From positions 62,001 through 126,000 of the forward strand of contig NZ_AUIY01000008.1 of assembly GCF_000423945.1 (NCBI RefSeq): 64,000 bases of DNA, written 5' to 3'. Each line of letters begins with the position of its first letter. Positions within the stretch are counted from its first letter, which is position 1. The notes under the pieces are model-generated. The model searched no databases. It was not told the origin of the DNA and saw only the letters and a list, made by a program, of their open reading frames with translations. The DNA comes from Butyrivibrio sp. XPD2002 (GTDB lineage Bacteria > Bacillota > Clostridia > Lachnospirales > Lachnospiraceae). This document shows positions 35,958-43,363 of this stretch, piece after piece. Both the position numbers and the translations under genes were made by a program.

Positions 35958-38033
35958 TTATCTCCTAACAATTATTCTAAAATTTTCTAAATAATCACTG
36001 TATAGCTGATATGTTGTTAAATATTCATAACAAGAACTCATCTCCCTATAGCCTGCGTCAGAATCCGTGACAAAAAAAATGACTTTTATATTAGACGAAA
36101 TCTTTTGTTTAAACATCACAAATTCTTTTTCATCATTAAGAATTGCAAATTGATTTTCTTCGAAAATATACATCGAGGAGACTTCTTCTATAGAAGGGCA
36201 TCTTCCTATTGAACCAGCCTTTAACCACAATACCGGAATAAGTTCTTTTAACTGTCTCCCCAATGCCACAGTATTTTGATCTAAAAAACCAAGCTTAAAA
36301 AAGGAAACATTTGATTCCAAGCCATCTGAAAGTGCCCTTTCCGTCAATAGATATTCGCCTTTAAGTGGAATTCCATTGATATCTTCGCCTTTCACGCTGC
36401 AAACTGTTCTAGGCCATGTTATATATCTCGCAATACCATATGACTCCCATTCTTTATCACCAGGCTTAAATCCTTGCTCTAATAAAGCTGCGGCCTCATT
36501 CTCAGATACCTCATTATTTGTAATACTTATACATCGTCTTTTTCCATCATCTAGACAATTCATCAGGTTTACAGCATGCTGTGTTGTTCCTGAACCTGCA
36601 AAGAAATCAACAATAAGAGCATCTTTATTTGATTTCACAACGCTATATATTGAATCTAACGTAGCATATACAGATTTCGGAAATGAAAACTTTCTTTCCT
36701 TACCAATAATTGAAGAAATCATATTCGTTCCATATGAGCCTGCATTATGACGAGTCCTATACCAAACTGTTCGAATTGCCTGTGCATGTGAATTAGCATA
36801 TTCAACACTTACTATTCCTGTATCCTTATCTCGACCAGTGATAACAACGTCTCCGCTCTCTATCATTTTCTGAGTTTGACTGCTCAGATATGTAACGCCA
36901 TATGTGTTCCGTTTTTCATCATATCTGCCAATCTGAACATATCCCTTGCTTACTAGTTCTCTAAAAGTCTCTGCACCAACACTCCATCTCCCCAATGTCC
37001 CATCTGTTCTAACTGGCCATATTACAGGGTGTCCGTCTACTGGTGAAAAATCAGGTTCTTCCTCAAAAGGTAATGCTTCTCCAACTTCAACAACCACTCC
37101 TTTTTTTTCATCTATATAAATTGGATAGAACATGTTTTTTCTATCTGCTCTTGTTGAGCTAGGGCCTGATCTAAGCAAAGATTTCCAGCGAACTGATGTG
37201 CTAGTTTCAACTTCACCAATCATTGGGTCATCACCTGCTTGAACATATGCTTCCTTAGCAAAGCAATATATTGCATATTCCTCGATTCTTGAAAATCGAC
37301 CTTGCGAGGCACCAGAAGGGCTTGTAACATATGTCACCATCTGGATGTAATACTCCGGAAACAACTGATCTAATAGCATTCTTAAACGATGAACTTCATG
37401 TTCATCAATAGTAACTATCAAAACTCCAGTTTTAGGATTCAGAAGTTTCTTAGCAATAATGAGTCTTCTTTCCATAAAAGAAAGCCATTTACTATGTCTA
37501 TATTCATCACTTGAATCAACATAATCATTATTATATTTCCAATCTTTTGCACCTGTATTATATGGTGGATCAATATATATACAATCAACCTTTTCCGCAT
37601 ACAGATACTCTAATAACTGCAATGCATGATAATTGTCAGCTTCTATCAAAGTATGCCAAAGGTCACTAGTCGGTGCGTTGCATATACTATCAATAGGCTT
37701 TAGATATGGATAAATTGGTTCTCCAAATTCAGCCACACAGACTAATTCTTCAACCGGAATTTCTTCCCTTTCTTCTGACACTTTGTGATAACATGTTGCA
37801 ACATCATCATTTATTGAATATACTTCATACATTTCGCTAATTGTTCCAGTTTTCTTTGCAACCGTAGATCCCCTCTTAACTGGAATATCATATAGTGGTA
37901 CACACTCGGGCAAATGTTCTTCAAATACCAGTCCAAACTTTTTTGTTTTTGACAGTCTATCTATTTCATGCTCCAGCCTTGCCCGCAGAGCCTCATCCTG
38001 AACCTGCGCGAGTAAATCGTGAATAGCAGCCAT
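35958..38033 (-). CDS. Site-specific DNA methyltransferase (type III Mod-like), copy 2
   Basis: This 691-residue protein is a paralogue of the next gene, with DPPYNTG near residue 157 and DFFAGSGTTQHA near 475. It differs mainly in the recognition region (residues about 230-440), so the pair probably protects two different DNA sequences. The shared N-terminus is almost identical in protein but differs at most third codon positions, which points to an old duplication or separate acquisition kept by selection. It is the first of the 13 contiguous genes. AGGAGG precedes the ATG. No clear promoter is seen in the 99 bases upstream, so it may be read from the promoter at 40358-40385. Confidence 0.93.
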   Translation of the reverse strand: MAAIHDLLAQVQDEALRARLEHEIDRLSKTKKFGLVFEEHLPECVPLYDIPVKRGSTVAKKTGTISEMYEVYSINDDVATCYHKVSEEREEIPVEELVCVAEFGEPIYPYLKPIDSICNAPTSDLWHTLIEADNYHALQLLEYLYAEKVDCIYIDPPYNTGAKDWKYNNDYVDSSDEYRHSKWLSFMERRLIIAKKLLNPKTGVLIVTIDEHEVHRLRMLLDQLFPEYYIQMVTYVTSPSGASQGRFSRIEEYAIYCFAKEAYVQAGDDPMIGEVETSTSVRWKSLLRSGPSSTRADRKNMFYPIYIDEKKGVVVEVGEALPFEEEPDFSPVDGHPVIWPVRTDGTLGRWSVGAETFRELVSKGYVQIGRYDEKRNTYGVTYLSSQTQKMIESGDVVITGRDKDTGIVSVEYANSHAQAIRTVWYRTRHNAGSYGTNMISSIIGKERKFSFPKSVYATLDSIYSVVKSNKDALIVDFFAGSGTTQHAVNLMNCLDDGKRRCISITNNEVSENEAAALLEQGFKPGDKEWESYGIARYITWPRTVCSVKGEDINGIPLKGEYLLTERALSDGLESNVSFFKLGFLDQNTVALGRQLKELIPVLWLKAGSIGRCPSIEEVSSMYIFEENQFAILNDEKEFVMFKQKISSNIKVIFFVTDSDAGYREMSSCYEYLTTYQLYSDYLENFRIIVRR

Positions 38034-38132
38034 GTGAATTCCTCCTACTTATGTTAACTACCGTAAATGCCTGTTACCGACATTACTAGACATTTCATTT
38101 AATAATTTATGTTATACACGAATATGGAATTA

Positions 38133-38909
38133 TTACTTTGTAATCGTTTTTTCTTTTATATGACAATCAATATTATGACTATCGCAGAATAGTAATACCT
38201 CTTCTGCTTTTTCGTTATAGAATCTCTTATGCTCTGGATAACCGCTTGAAACTTCCTTAGAATAATTCGTCCTTCCAAAGATAATTTTATCCACAAAGCT
38301 TACTGCTTCCAGAATCTCTCCAAGACTCTGATCTATAAGATTTGGAGTAGGATATGGTTCTATACTCACCCATGTCTTGCAACCTTTTTCATGAAGTATT
38401 TTAATTGCTTTTAGTCGGTCTTCATAACTAGCTGCCCCCGGCTCAACTTGTCTACGATACTCTTCGTCCAAAGAAATGAGAGTAATCCCATATTCGTTTT
38501 CTTTTGAACAATCTGCCAATTCCTCTGGCAGTATTCCTTTTGTCAGCACAGTGCATTTAATCCCTGCACTATTCATTTTTTTAATAGCATCGATGCTCAT
38601 CTTTTCAATCTGTGAATAGCCATACATAAAAGGATCTGTGGTAAAACATAGATGAACCGATTTTATTTTATTTTTTAGTTTTGGAATTTCCTTATCTAAT
38701 AGTTCCAACGTATTAGAAACCAAATACGGTTTCCGCCATTCATCGTATGTTTTTATCTGCCCAAAACGTTTCTTTAAAGCGAAAGCATAACATGGATACT
38801 TACATCCATGAGCACATCCTTGCACGTAGTTAATTGTATAATCTCCGTATTCAACCCCCGTCTTATATAACATTGATTTTCGTGTTATAAGGCCTTCAAC
38901 ATTTGGCAT
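38133..38909 (-). CDS. Radical SAM-like protein of the three-Cys-motif type
   Basis: This is a 258-residue protein with an N-terminal three-Cys cluster in GCAHGCKYPCYAFALKKR. The spacing is CX3CX3C rather than the CX3CX2C usual in radical SAM enzymes, close to the SPL-like branch. Later segments (CFTTDPFMYGYSQIE, CTVLTKG, ISLDEEYR, TWVSIEPYP) fit a TIM-barrel radical SAM protein. TcmP-family proteins are known partners of three-Cys-motif proteins of this kind, and a TcmP-like gene ends two bases upstream. The substrate is unknown. AGGAG precedes the ATG. Confidence 0.75.
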   Translation of the reverse strand: MPNVEGLITRKSMLYKTGVEYGDYTINYVQGCAHGCKYPCYAFALKKRFGQIKTYDEWRKPYLVSNTLELLDKEIPKLKNKIKSVHLCFTTDPFMYGYSQIEKMSIDAIKKMNSAGIKCTVLTKGILPEELADCSKENEYGITLISLDEEYRRQVEPGAASYEDRLKAIKILHEKGCKTWVSIEPYPTPNLIDQSLGEILEAVSFVDKIIFGRTNYSKEVSSGYPEHKRFYNEKAEEVLLFCDSHNIDCHIKEKTITK

Positions 38910-38911
38910 TA

Positions 38912-40042
38912 TTAATAACTCCTATCCGAAAATGTCATAGAACTTCGAGAAGTCTTCATATCAAATTCTTCTTTCAAAATTCTCTTTATTTTATTTAAAT
39001 ATCCTTCAGTTGGAAAAACCGGATGTTGTCCAAGATAATTCCATACTTCCATGTTTGGTACGTCTTTTTTTCCTCGAAAATGTCTATGAATATATAACGC
39101 TGCATCTCTAAGGTTATAACAAGAATCGTCTTCAGGAGTTTCATACATTATATTTCCGTCCTTGCCAAAACATAATTGCATCTGATTCTCACTATTATGC
39201 GTATTTTTCATAGAAGATCGATCCCCAAAGATCTTCCACGCCGTACTTTTAAATAACTCGAAGCCTCTTTTATGTCTAGTACAATGGAGCAAATTATAGA
39301 CAACCGCATTATTACTATTGAAAAAAGGAAATACTGCTATATGATAATCACCTTCTTTTCTTCCTGTACTATCGGTAATTATCTTCTCTATTATCGTTTC
39401 ATATGCGTTCCTATCACTACCTACTGAAATCAAATCATTAATTGTCATCTTATAGGTGTCTTCATATTTTTTTACAACTTCAGGCTTTTTGGCAGTTTTT
39501 GCTGCCCTAATAGTATCTGAAACCATATGATTAATAATAACTTCACCCCAATTTTTCAAAAAAGGGTCAAGTGCCTCCCAATCTATATGCGCATCATAAG
39601 GATCATAGACGAGTAAAAAATGCATTCCTTCAAATGTTGATTTGAACTGAGATGCAATTTTCTTCAACATAACACTCGCGTCCATCACATCTGTATATAT
39701 ATGAAAATTATCTGTCTGCTTTGGAAGTCGTGTACTAAGTAAATCAATCTTTTCAGACTGAAGATCATTAAAATACAAATATGCTTGCTTTTTTGCATAT
39801 GTGTTCATAGCATCCGCAATAATTTTTGATACTCTTAGCGCTGTTCCTTCGATTTCTTCTCCTTCCTCCGTCTGATAAACACCACTATTTGACATGCAAT
39901 CTATATATACGATACCTTTACATTTTTCTATTTGCATTATTATTTGAACCCACGACTTAACGTACTCAGAAATCAACTCAAATTTCTTAATACTATGTGG
40001 CGACGCAATGCTAATGACGTCATTTTTCTTGGACCCCGCCAT
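38912..40042 (-). CDS. tcmP: Three-Cys-motif partner protein (TcmP-like)
   Basis: This 376-residue soluble protein matches the TcmP pattern: a Rossmann-like N-terminal part (GIVYIDCMSNSGVY; YLYFNDLQSEKIDLL; MHFLLVYDPYDAHIDW; NWGEVIINHMVSD) that looks like a methyltransferase-type fold, then a helical C-terminal part. The family is defined by its pairing with three-Cys-motif proteins, and the gene order here fits. The start at 40042 is chosen because GGAGGG lies nine bases upstream; an ATG at 40063 would place that site inside the protein. Biochemical role is unknown, with mobile-element association. Confidence 0.75.
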   Translation of the reverse strand: MAGSKKNDVISIASPHSIKKFELISEYVKSWVQIIMQIEKCKGIVYIDCMSNSGVYQTEEGEEIEGTALRVSKIIADAMNTYAKKQAYLYFNDLQSEKIDLLSTRLPKQTDNFHIYTDVMDASVMLKKIASQFKSTFEGMHFLLVYDPYDAHIDWEALDPFLKNWGEVIINHMVSDTIRAAKTAKKPEVVKKYEDTYKMTINDLISVGSDRNAYETIIEKIITDSTGRKEGDYHIAVFPFFNSNNAVVYNLLHCTRHKRGFELFKSTAWKIFGDRSSMKNTHNSENQMQLCFGKDGNIMYETPEDDSCYNLRDAALYIHRHFRGKKDVPNMEVWNYLGQHPVFPTEGYLNKIKRILKEEFDMKTSRSSMTFSDRSY

Positions 40043-40103
40043 AATACTCTCCCTCCAAAACATTTCATTTCTTTAGTTTTTTATATCCCCGTAAGCCCTT
40101 ATA

Positions 40104-40304
40104 TCAAAAAATAATTTCAGCAATATCATTTAACTGACACTTAAACTCCTTGCAGATTCGCTCCAATACTTCCATCTGCACATTTTCGCCTTTCTCAAGT
40201 TTGGTGATAGTCGCATAGCTTAAGCCCGTCTTTTTGATTAGATCTTTTCGCTTCATATCTTTATCAATCATCAGTTTAAAAAGCCTCTTATACGATACTG
40301 CCAT
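40104..40304 (-). CDS. Small XRE-family HTH protein
   Basis: This 66-residue protein consists only of a Cro/C1-type helix-turn-helix (MKRKDLIKKTGLSYATITKL, then QMEVLERICKEFKCQLND). AGAGGAG precedes the ATG. It is the first gene after a promoter at 40358-40385, whose -35 overlaps the palindrome TTGTTACAAG, so it may repress itself and the genes that follow (TcmP pair, possibly the 13-gene operon). Small HTH proteins of this type often control the expression of toxic or defence cargo. Confidence 0.85.
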   Translation of the reverse strand: MAVSYKRLFKLMIDKDMKRKDLIKKTGLSYATITKLEKGENVQMEVLERICKEFKCQLNDIAEIIF

Positions 40305-40357
40305 AAATTGCTCCTCTAACCTTTTACAAATAGCTCAACAGAGCCCATTACACGTCT

Positions 40358-40385
40358 TTTATATTTTACCACAAACTTGTAACAA
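40358..40385 (-). promoter_or_regulatory. Promoter of the HTH-led cargo operon
   Basis: On the minus strand TTGTTA (40380-40385) and TATAAA (40358-40363) are 16 bp apart, about 55 bases upstream of the HTH gene. The inverted repeat at 40376-40385 overlaps the -35 and is a candidate operator. Confidence 0.55.
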
Positions 40386-40427
40386 TCACTCTAAAAATCT
40401 CGCGTTCGCACTAATAAAAAAAGCAAT

Positions 40428-40463
40428 AAAAAACAGGCCACAATTGTATAGCCTGCTTTTTTT
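40428..40463. terminator. Bidirectional terminator closing the recombinase operon
   Basis: CAGGC (40434-40438) pairs with GCCTG (40451-40455). The stem is flanked by A6 on one side and T7 on the other, so it can stop transcription on either strand. It separates the integration genes from the cargo. Confidence 0.7.
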
Positions 40464-40470
40464 AAATTCA

Positions 40471-41331
40471 TCATGATGCATCCTGCTCAACTTCACCCTC
40501 TGCATCATATTCCTTATTCTCTTTTTTCTTCCCGCCACCAGTGGCCTTCACCGAATACAGCTTACTCCACTGCAGCCCCGGTTTCATACGCTTGTTGTAC
40601 ACAACCAGCATTGCTTCCGCAAACCCAAGCGATCCCGGTCGCCGCTCCTTTGCATTCTTGGTGATATCCTTGACAGATACAACTCCAAGCTTTTCCTTGA
40701 AGGTGGTCTCTTTGAGTTCATCACCAAAGCTGTTCAGAAGCCTTGCCACTCCGTTCATCATATTTGCTGAGAAGGACTTCTGCTCGCCTTCCCAGGTCAT
40801 GATAATAAGTCTTAGCACACGGTCTAGTACATCATATCCATATTTATCATAGATATTTTCAAGAGCTCCGACTGCACATATGCCTCCAACTCCGGCTGAT
40901 GGAAGGATTTTAAGCTCATAGGACTCCACAAGCCCCTTGATCAGAAGCTCCTTATCATTACCCGCCTCGCAATTTGCATTGAATATTTCGTATGGCGACA
41001 AGGCTTTGACGTTCTTCATCTGATTAGCAAAGATATCTGCTTCTTCGTTGTATTCCAGATCATCATATATCATACACCAGACTGGTGTTTCCCTGCTCTC
41101 TGATACCATGGCTATTATTTCCGCAGTATGCTGTCCGTTGAATACATAGTTAATTCCGTCTCTTCTGCTGACCTTTATGGGATTGACCTGGTTTATGTCA
41201 AAATTGGCAGCCGCTCTTCTTACATGCTGCATCGAGAGGTTACGCTGATAATCCTGATTCGACACAAGATCCTTTATAGGGATAAGCTCAAAATGCACAT
41301 TGGGTACAAAATCATTATATTCTTCGTTCAT
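40471..41331 (-). CDS. ParB-like N-terminal domain protein (DUF6551-like)
   Basis: This is a 286-residue protein. Its N-terminus has the ParB/sulfiredoxin-like pattern (ELIPIKDLVSNQDYQR, INQVNPIKVSRRDG, YVFNGQHTAEIIAM), a fold that in ParB binds CTP. The GQHTAEI segment corresponds to the GxxR/H motif. The rest is helical, ending in a Lys-rich then acidic tail. The start at 41331 overlaps the stop of the preceding gene by five bases, so translation is coupled. In this element type it probably helps recombinase function or maintenance rather than chromosome segregation; that is inference. Confidence 0.7.
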   Translation of the reverse strand: MNEEYNDFVPNVHFELIPIKDLVSNQDYQRNLSMQHVRRAAANFDINQVNPIKVSRRDGINYVFNGQHTAEIIAMVSESRETPVWCMIYDDLEYNEEADIFANQMKNVKALSPYEIFNANCEAGNDKELLIKGLVESYELKILPSAGVGGICAVGALENIYDKYGYDVLDRVLRLIIMTWEGEQKSFSANMMNGVARLLNSFGDELKETTFKEKLGVVSVKDITKNAKERRPGSLGFAEAMLVVYNKRMKPGLQWSKLYSVKATGGGKKKENKEYDAEGEVEQDAS

Positions 41332-41332
41332 A

Positions 41333-42268
41333 TTAGCCTGTCCTTTCTTCCAGAGAACACTGAATCTTCTCAATCATGTGATTCAACGAAACCAATTCTT
41401 TGGATAACCGTATACGCGCCTTAGTCGTGATCTTCGTAAAATCAGCAGTTTTATTAACCCTCTCTATCGATGATACCCACGATCCTATGGTCATGCATAA
41501 ACTGTTTACTTCAGAATCCGGATCATATGCAGGCATCTGCCTGATAGTTCCCGCCTTAGGTACCCGTTTTTCCACCTCGCGTTTAGCTTTTGGGAGTGAA
41601 TTCTGTATTCTAAGATAATTCCATTTGATCTCGTTTCTGATATCCTGAAGTGTAAGTTTTTCCACCTTATCATTTTCTACTACCTTGGCAATGATCCTTA
41701 TTTCTTCTCTTCGCAGCCTCGACAATTCCACCACATTTTCATGGGACACCTTCACCTTCCCCAATAAAATATGTTTTGCAAATTCATTATCTGTATCAAA
41801 AATGATGTCCATGGCTGCAGCATAATTGTTGTATTTCTTTACAGTTCCGCCTGAAATTCCAAGTTTAAGCCCCAGTTCATCAGAAAGCCGCCCTTTCATC
41901 ATCGATCTTTTAAAAACATCCCGCTTCTCAATTAGCTCCTTGTAATGATATAGCTCTCCAATCAGGTATTTTCTGTATTCTTCACACAGATCATCCCTCT
42001 GAAGCTCTTTTGTGCAGATATAGTAGGCGGCACTGTTTCTGCCATTAAAGCAATAGATTTTTATCGTTTCCTTTATCCCATGCTGCTTGCACAGTTCATA
42101 CTTTTCCTTGTCATTGAGATGCATGTGCTTCCAGACATGCACTACTCTCCCATCTTTATTTTCCAATATTGAAGTAAGGAGCTGCTGCTTTGCTTCCTTG
42201 GAATATGGTTGAACATAGCGCTCGAATATAGGATCCAGACTATAATTGCTCTGATTATTATTTTCCAT
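41333..42268 (-). CDS. ParB-related HTH protein
   Basis: The product is 311 residues. The first 100 residues resemble a ParB-type start (LDPIFERYVQPYSKEAKQQ), and the middle has a clear helix-turn-helix (LSDELGLKLGISGGTVKKYN) like the KorB/ParB DNA-binding helix. The C-terminal part is helical. AGGGA precedes the ATG at good spacing. It lies between the recombinase-associated small proteins and a second ParB-like gene, with coupled translation to the latter. It probably binds element DNA, perhaps near the attachment site. Confidence 0.65.
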   Translation of the reverse strand: MENNNQSNYSLDPIFERYVQPYSKEAKQQLLTSILENKDGRVVHVWKHMHLNDKEKYELCKQHGIKETIKIYCFNGRNSAAYYICTKELQRDDLCEEYRKYLIGELYHYKELIEKRDVFKRSMMKGRLSDELGLKLGISGGTVKKYNNYAAAMDIIFDTDNEFAKHILLGKVKVSHENVVELSRLRREEIRIIAKVVENDKVEKLTLQDIRNEIKWNYLRIQNSLPKAKREVEKRVPKAGTIRQMPAYDPDSEVNSLCMTIGSWVSSIERVNKTADFTKITTKARIRLSKELVSLNHMIEKIQCSLEERTG

Positions 42269-42279
42269 ATGTTTTCCCT

Positions 42280-42639
42280 TTACAGGTCATCCTGCCTTTC
42301 TACAGCTTCAGCATTTTCCATTCTGAAAATTGCCACATTACCATTAAAACTTACCCCCGGTATGCAATACGTTGAATCCCCATCATTGGAATCTATTAGA
42401 TCAGCCAGCCTATGAACCAAAACCTTGCTATAAAACTCGCAGTCTCCATCATCGTCATAATCTATTCTGTGAACGTCCTTCATGAACTTATGATATTTTC
42501 TAATAGCTATGACCGCACTTGATGGATTAACCAGTATCTGTATAAATTCAGGTTTCCCCAAGCTCCGTAACGTCTGCTTGTGTATCCGGATCCTGTTCTT
42601 CCTCAGATCCAGCGATATTGCTATCGGCATCGTCTTCAT
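42280..42639 (-). CDS. Recombinase-associated small protein 2
   Basis: This is a 119-residue protein containing the same domain found in the next two genes: IHKQTLRSLGKPEFIQILVN followed by the AIRKY segment and, later, YSKVLVHRLADLI. The start at 42639 has GGAGGAAGG upstream and lies inside the end of the previous gene (92-base overlap), so expression is coupled. It is likely to be a partner of the serine recombinase, for example to set directionality or bind the attachment sites. No biochemical data are implied. Confidence 0.65.
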   Translation of the reverse strand: MKTMPIAISLDLRKNRIRIHKQTLRSLGKPEFIQILVNPSSAVIAIRKYHKFMKDVHRIDYDDDGDCEFYSKVLVHRLADLIDSNDGDSTYCIPGVSFNGNVAIFRMENAEAVERQDDL

Positions 42640-43363
42640 GAGGCCTTCCTCCCTTCTCTTCTTCATCCCTCTCAATACAGAACACTGTATACTCATTGAA
42701 TATGCTTATCTGAACAGTATCCTGATGCTCTGTGGCAGGAACACCGAACTGATTCTTCCAGCTTTCCGGAAACAGCGCCTCCCTTGTATTCACTTCCTCG
42801 CCAGCCTTTTTCTTCCTATAGGTCTTGGCATCATTCAGGTCAAAAACAAAAACCTGATCTGTCGCAGTCCTTATAAGTTTTCCCAGAACCTGATATTTAT
42901 AATTTGCACTCCACCCCATAAGCCTTAATACTTTTGCATAGAAAATCTTACATGTAATCTGCCTTGGCTTTCTTTTTGCTGAGCTCTCTCCCGTTGCCCA
43001 TCTGAGAGAATCCTTCGTATCCTCTGTGCACGGCCTTACAGCTAGTTTCTTCTTTTCAGGATTAACCAGGAACTGAACATATTCCACATTCGGAAGTTTT
43101 CTAAGACACGCCACATTTACATATACCTTTTCATTATTCAGTGTTACTGAGGGTTCAAAAAGATGGGCAAAGAATTCCTCCCTTACAACTTCAAAGCCTT
43201 CATACGAAAACTCCTCTACAGTCTCTTCTCCCACATGTGCATTTCGTTCTTCCTTTGAAATAGGTTCTTCCTTCTTAGCATTTTCAGTATCCTTGCTTTC
43301 CTGAGATATCATATCCATTAAAGGAAGTGTCTCCTGCTCCATTACTGTTATCTCTTCACTCAT
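42548..43363 (-). CDS. Recombinase-associated small protein 1
   Basis: This is a 271-residue protein with an acidic N-terminal 60 residues. The shared domain follows: VNVACLRKLPNVEYVQFLVN, LAVRPC, FYAKVLRLMGWSANYKYQVL, and PESWKNQFG, which aligns with PTKWVNSFG of the recombinase. The C-terminal tail is acidic. It overlaps the recombinase gene by eight bases. Together with the following gene it forms a three-protein set with the recombinase built on one common domain. Confidence 0.7.
   Translation of the reverse strand: MSEEITVMEQETLPLMDMISQESKDTENAKKEEPISKEERNAHVGEETVEEFSYEGFEVVREEFFAHLFEPSVTLNNEKVYVNVACLRKLPNVEYVQFLVNPEKKKLAVRPCTEDTKDSLRWATGESSAKRKPRQITCKIFYAKVLRLMGWSANYKYQVLGKLIRTATDQVFVFDLNDAKTYRKKKAGEEVNTREALFPESWKNQFGVPATEHQDTVQISIFNEYTVFCIERDEEEKGGRPHEDDADSNIAGSEEEQDPDTQADVTELGET

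Noticed and set aside
9278-38033. DISARM, BREX or Druantia as the identity of the operon
   Set aside because: No DUF1998 (DrmB), PglZ, BrxC or DruE-type proteins are visible. The SNF2 helicase and methylases alone do not define those systems.
38034-38132. A separate promoter for the 13-gene operon
   Set aside because: Only isolated -10-like sequences were found, with no matching -35 at suitable spacing, so none is annotated.
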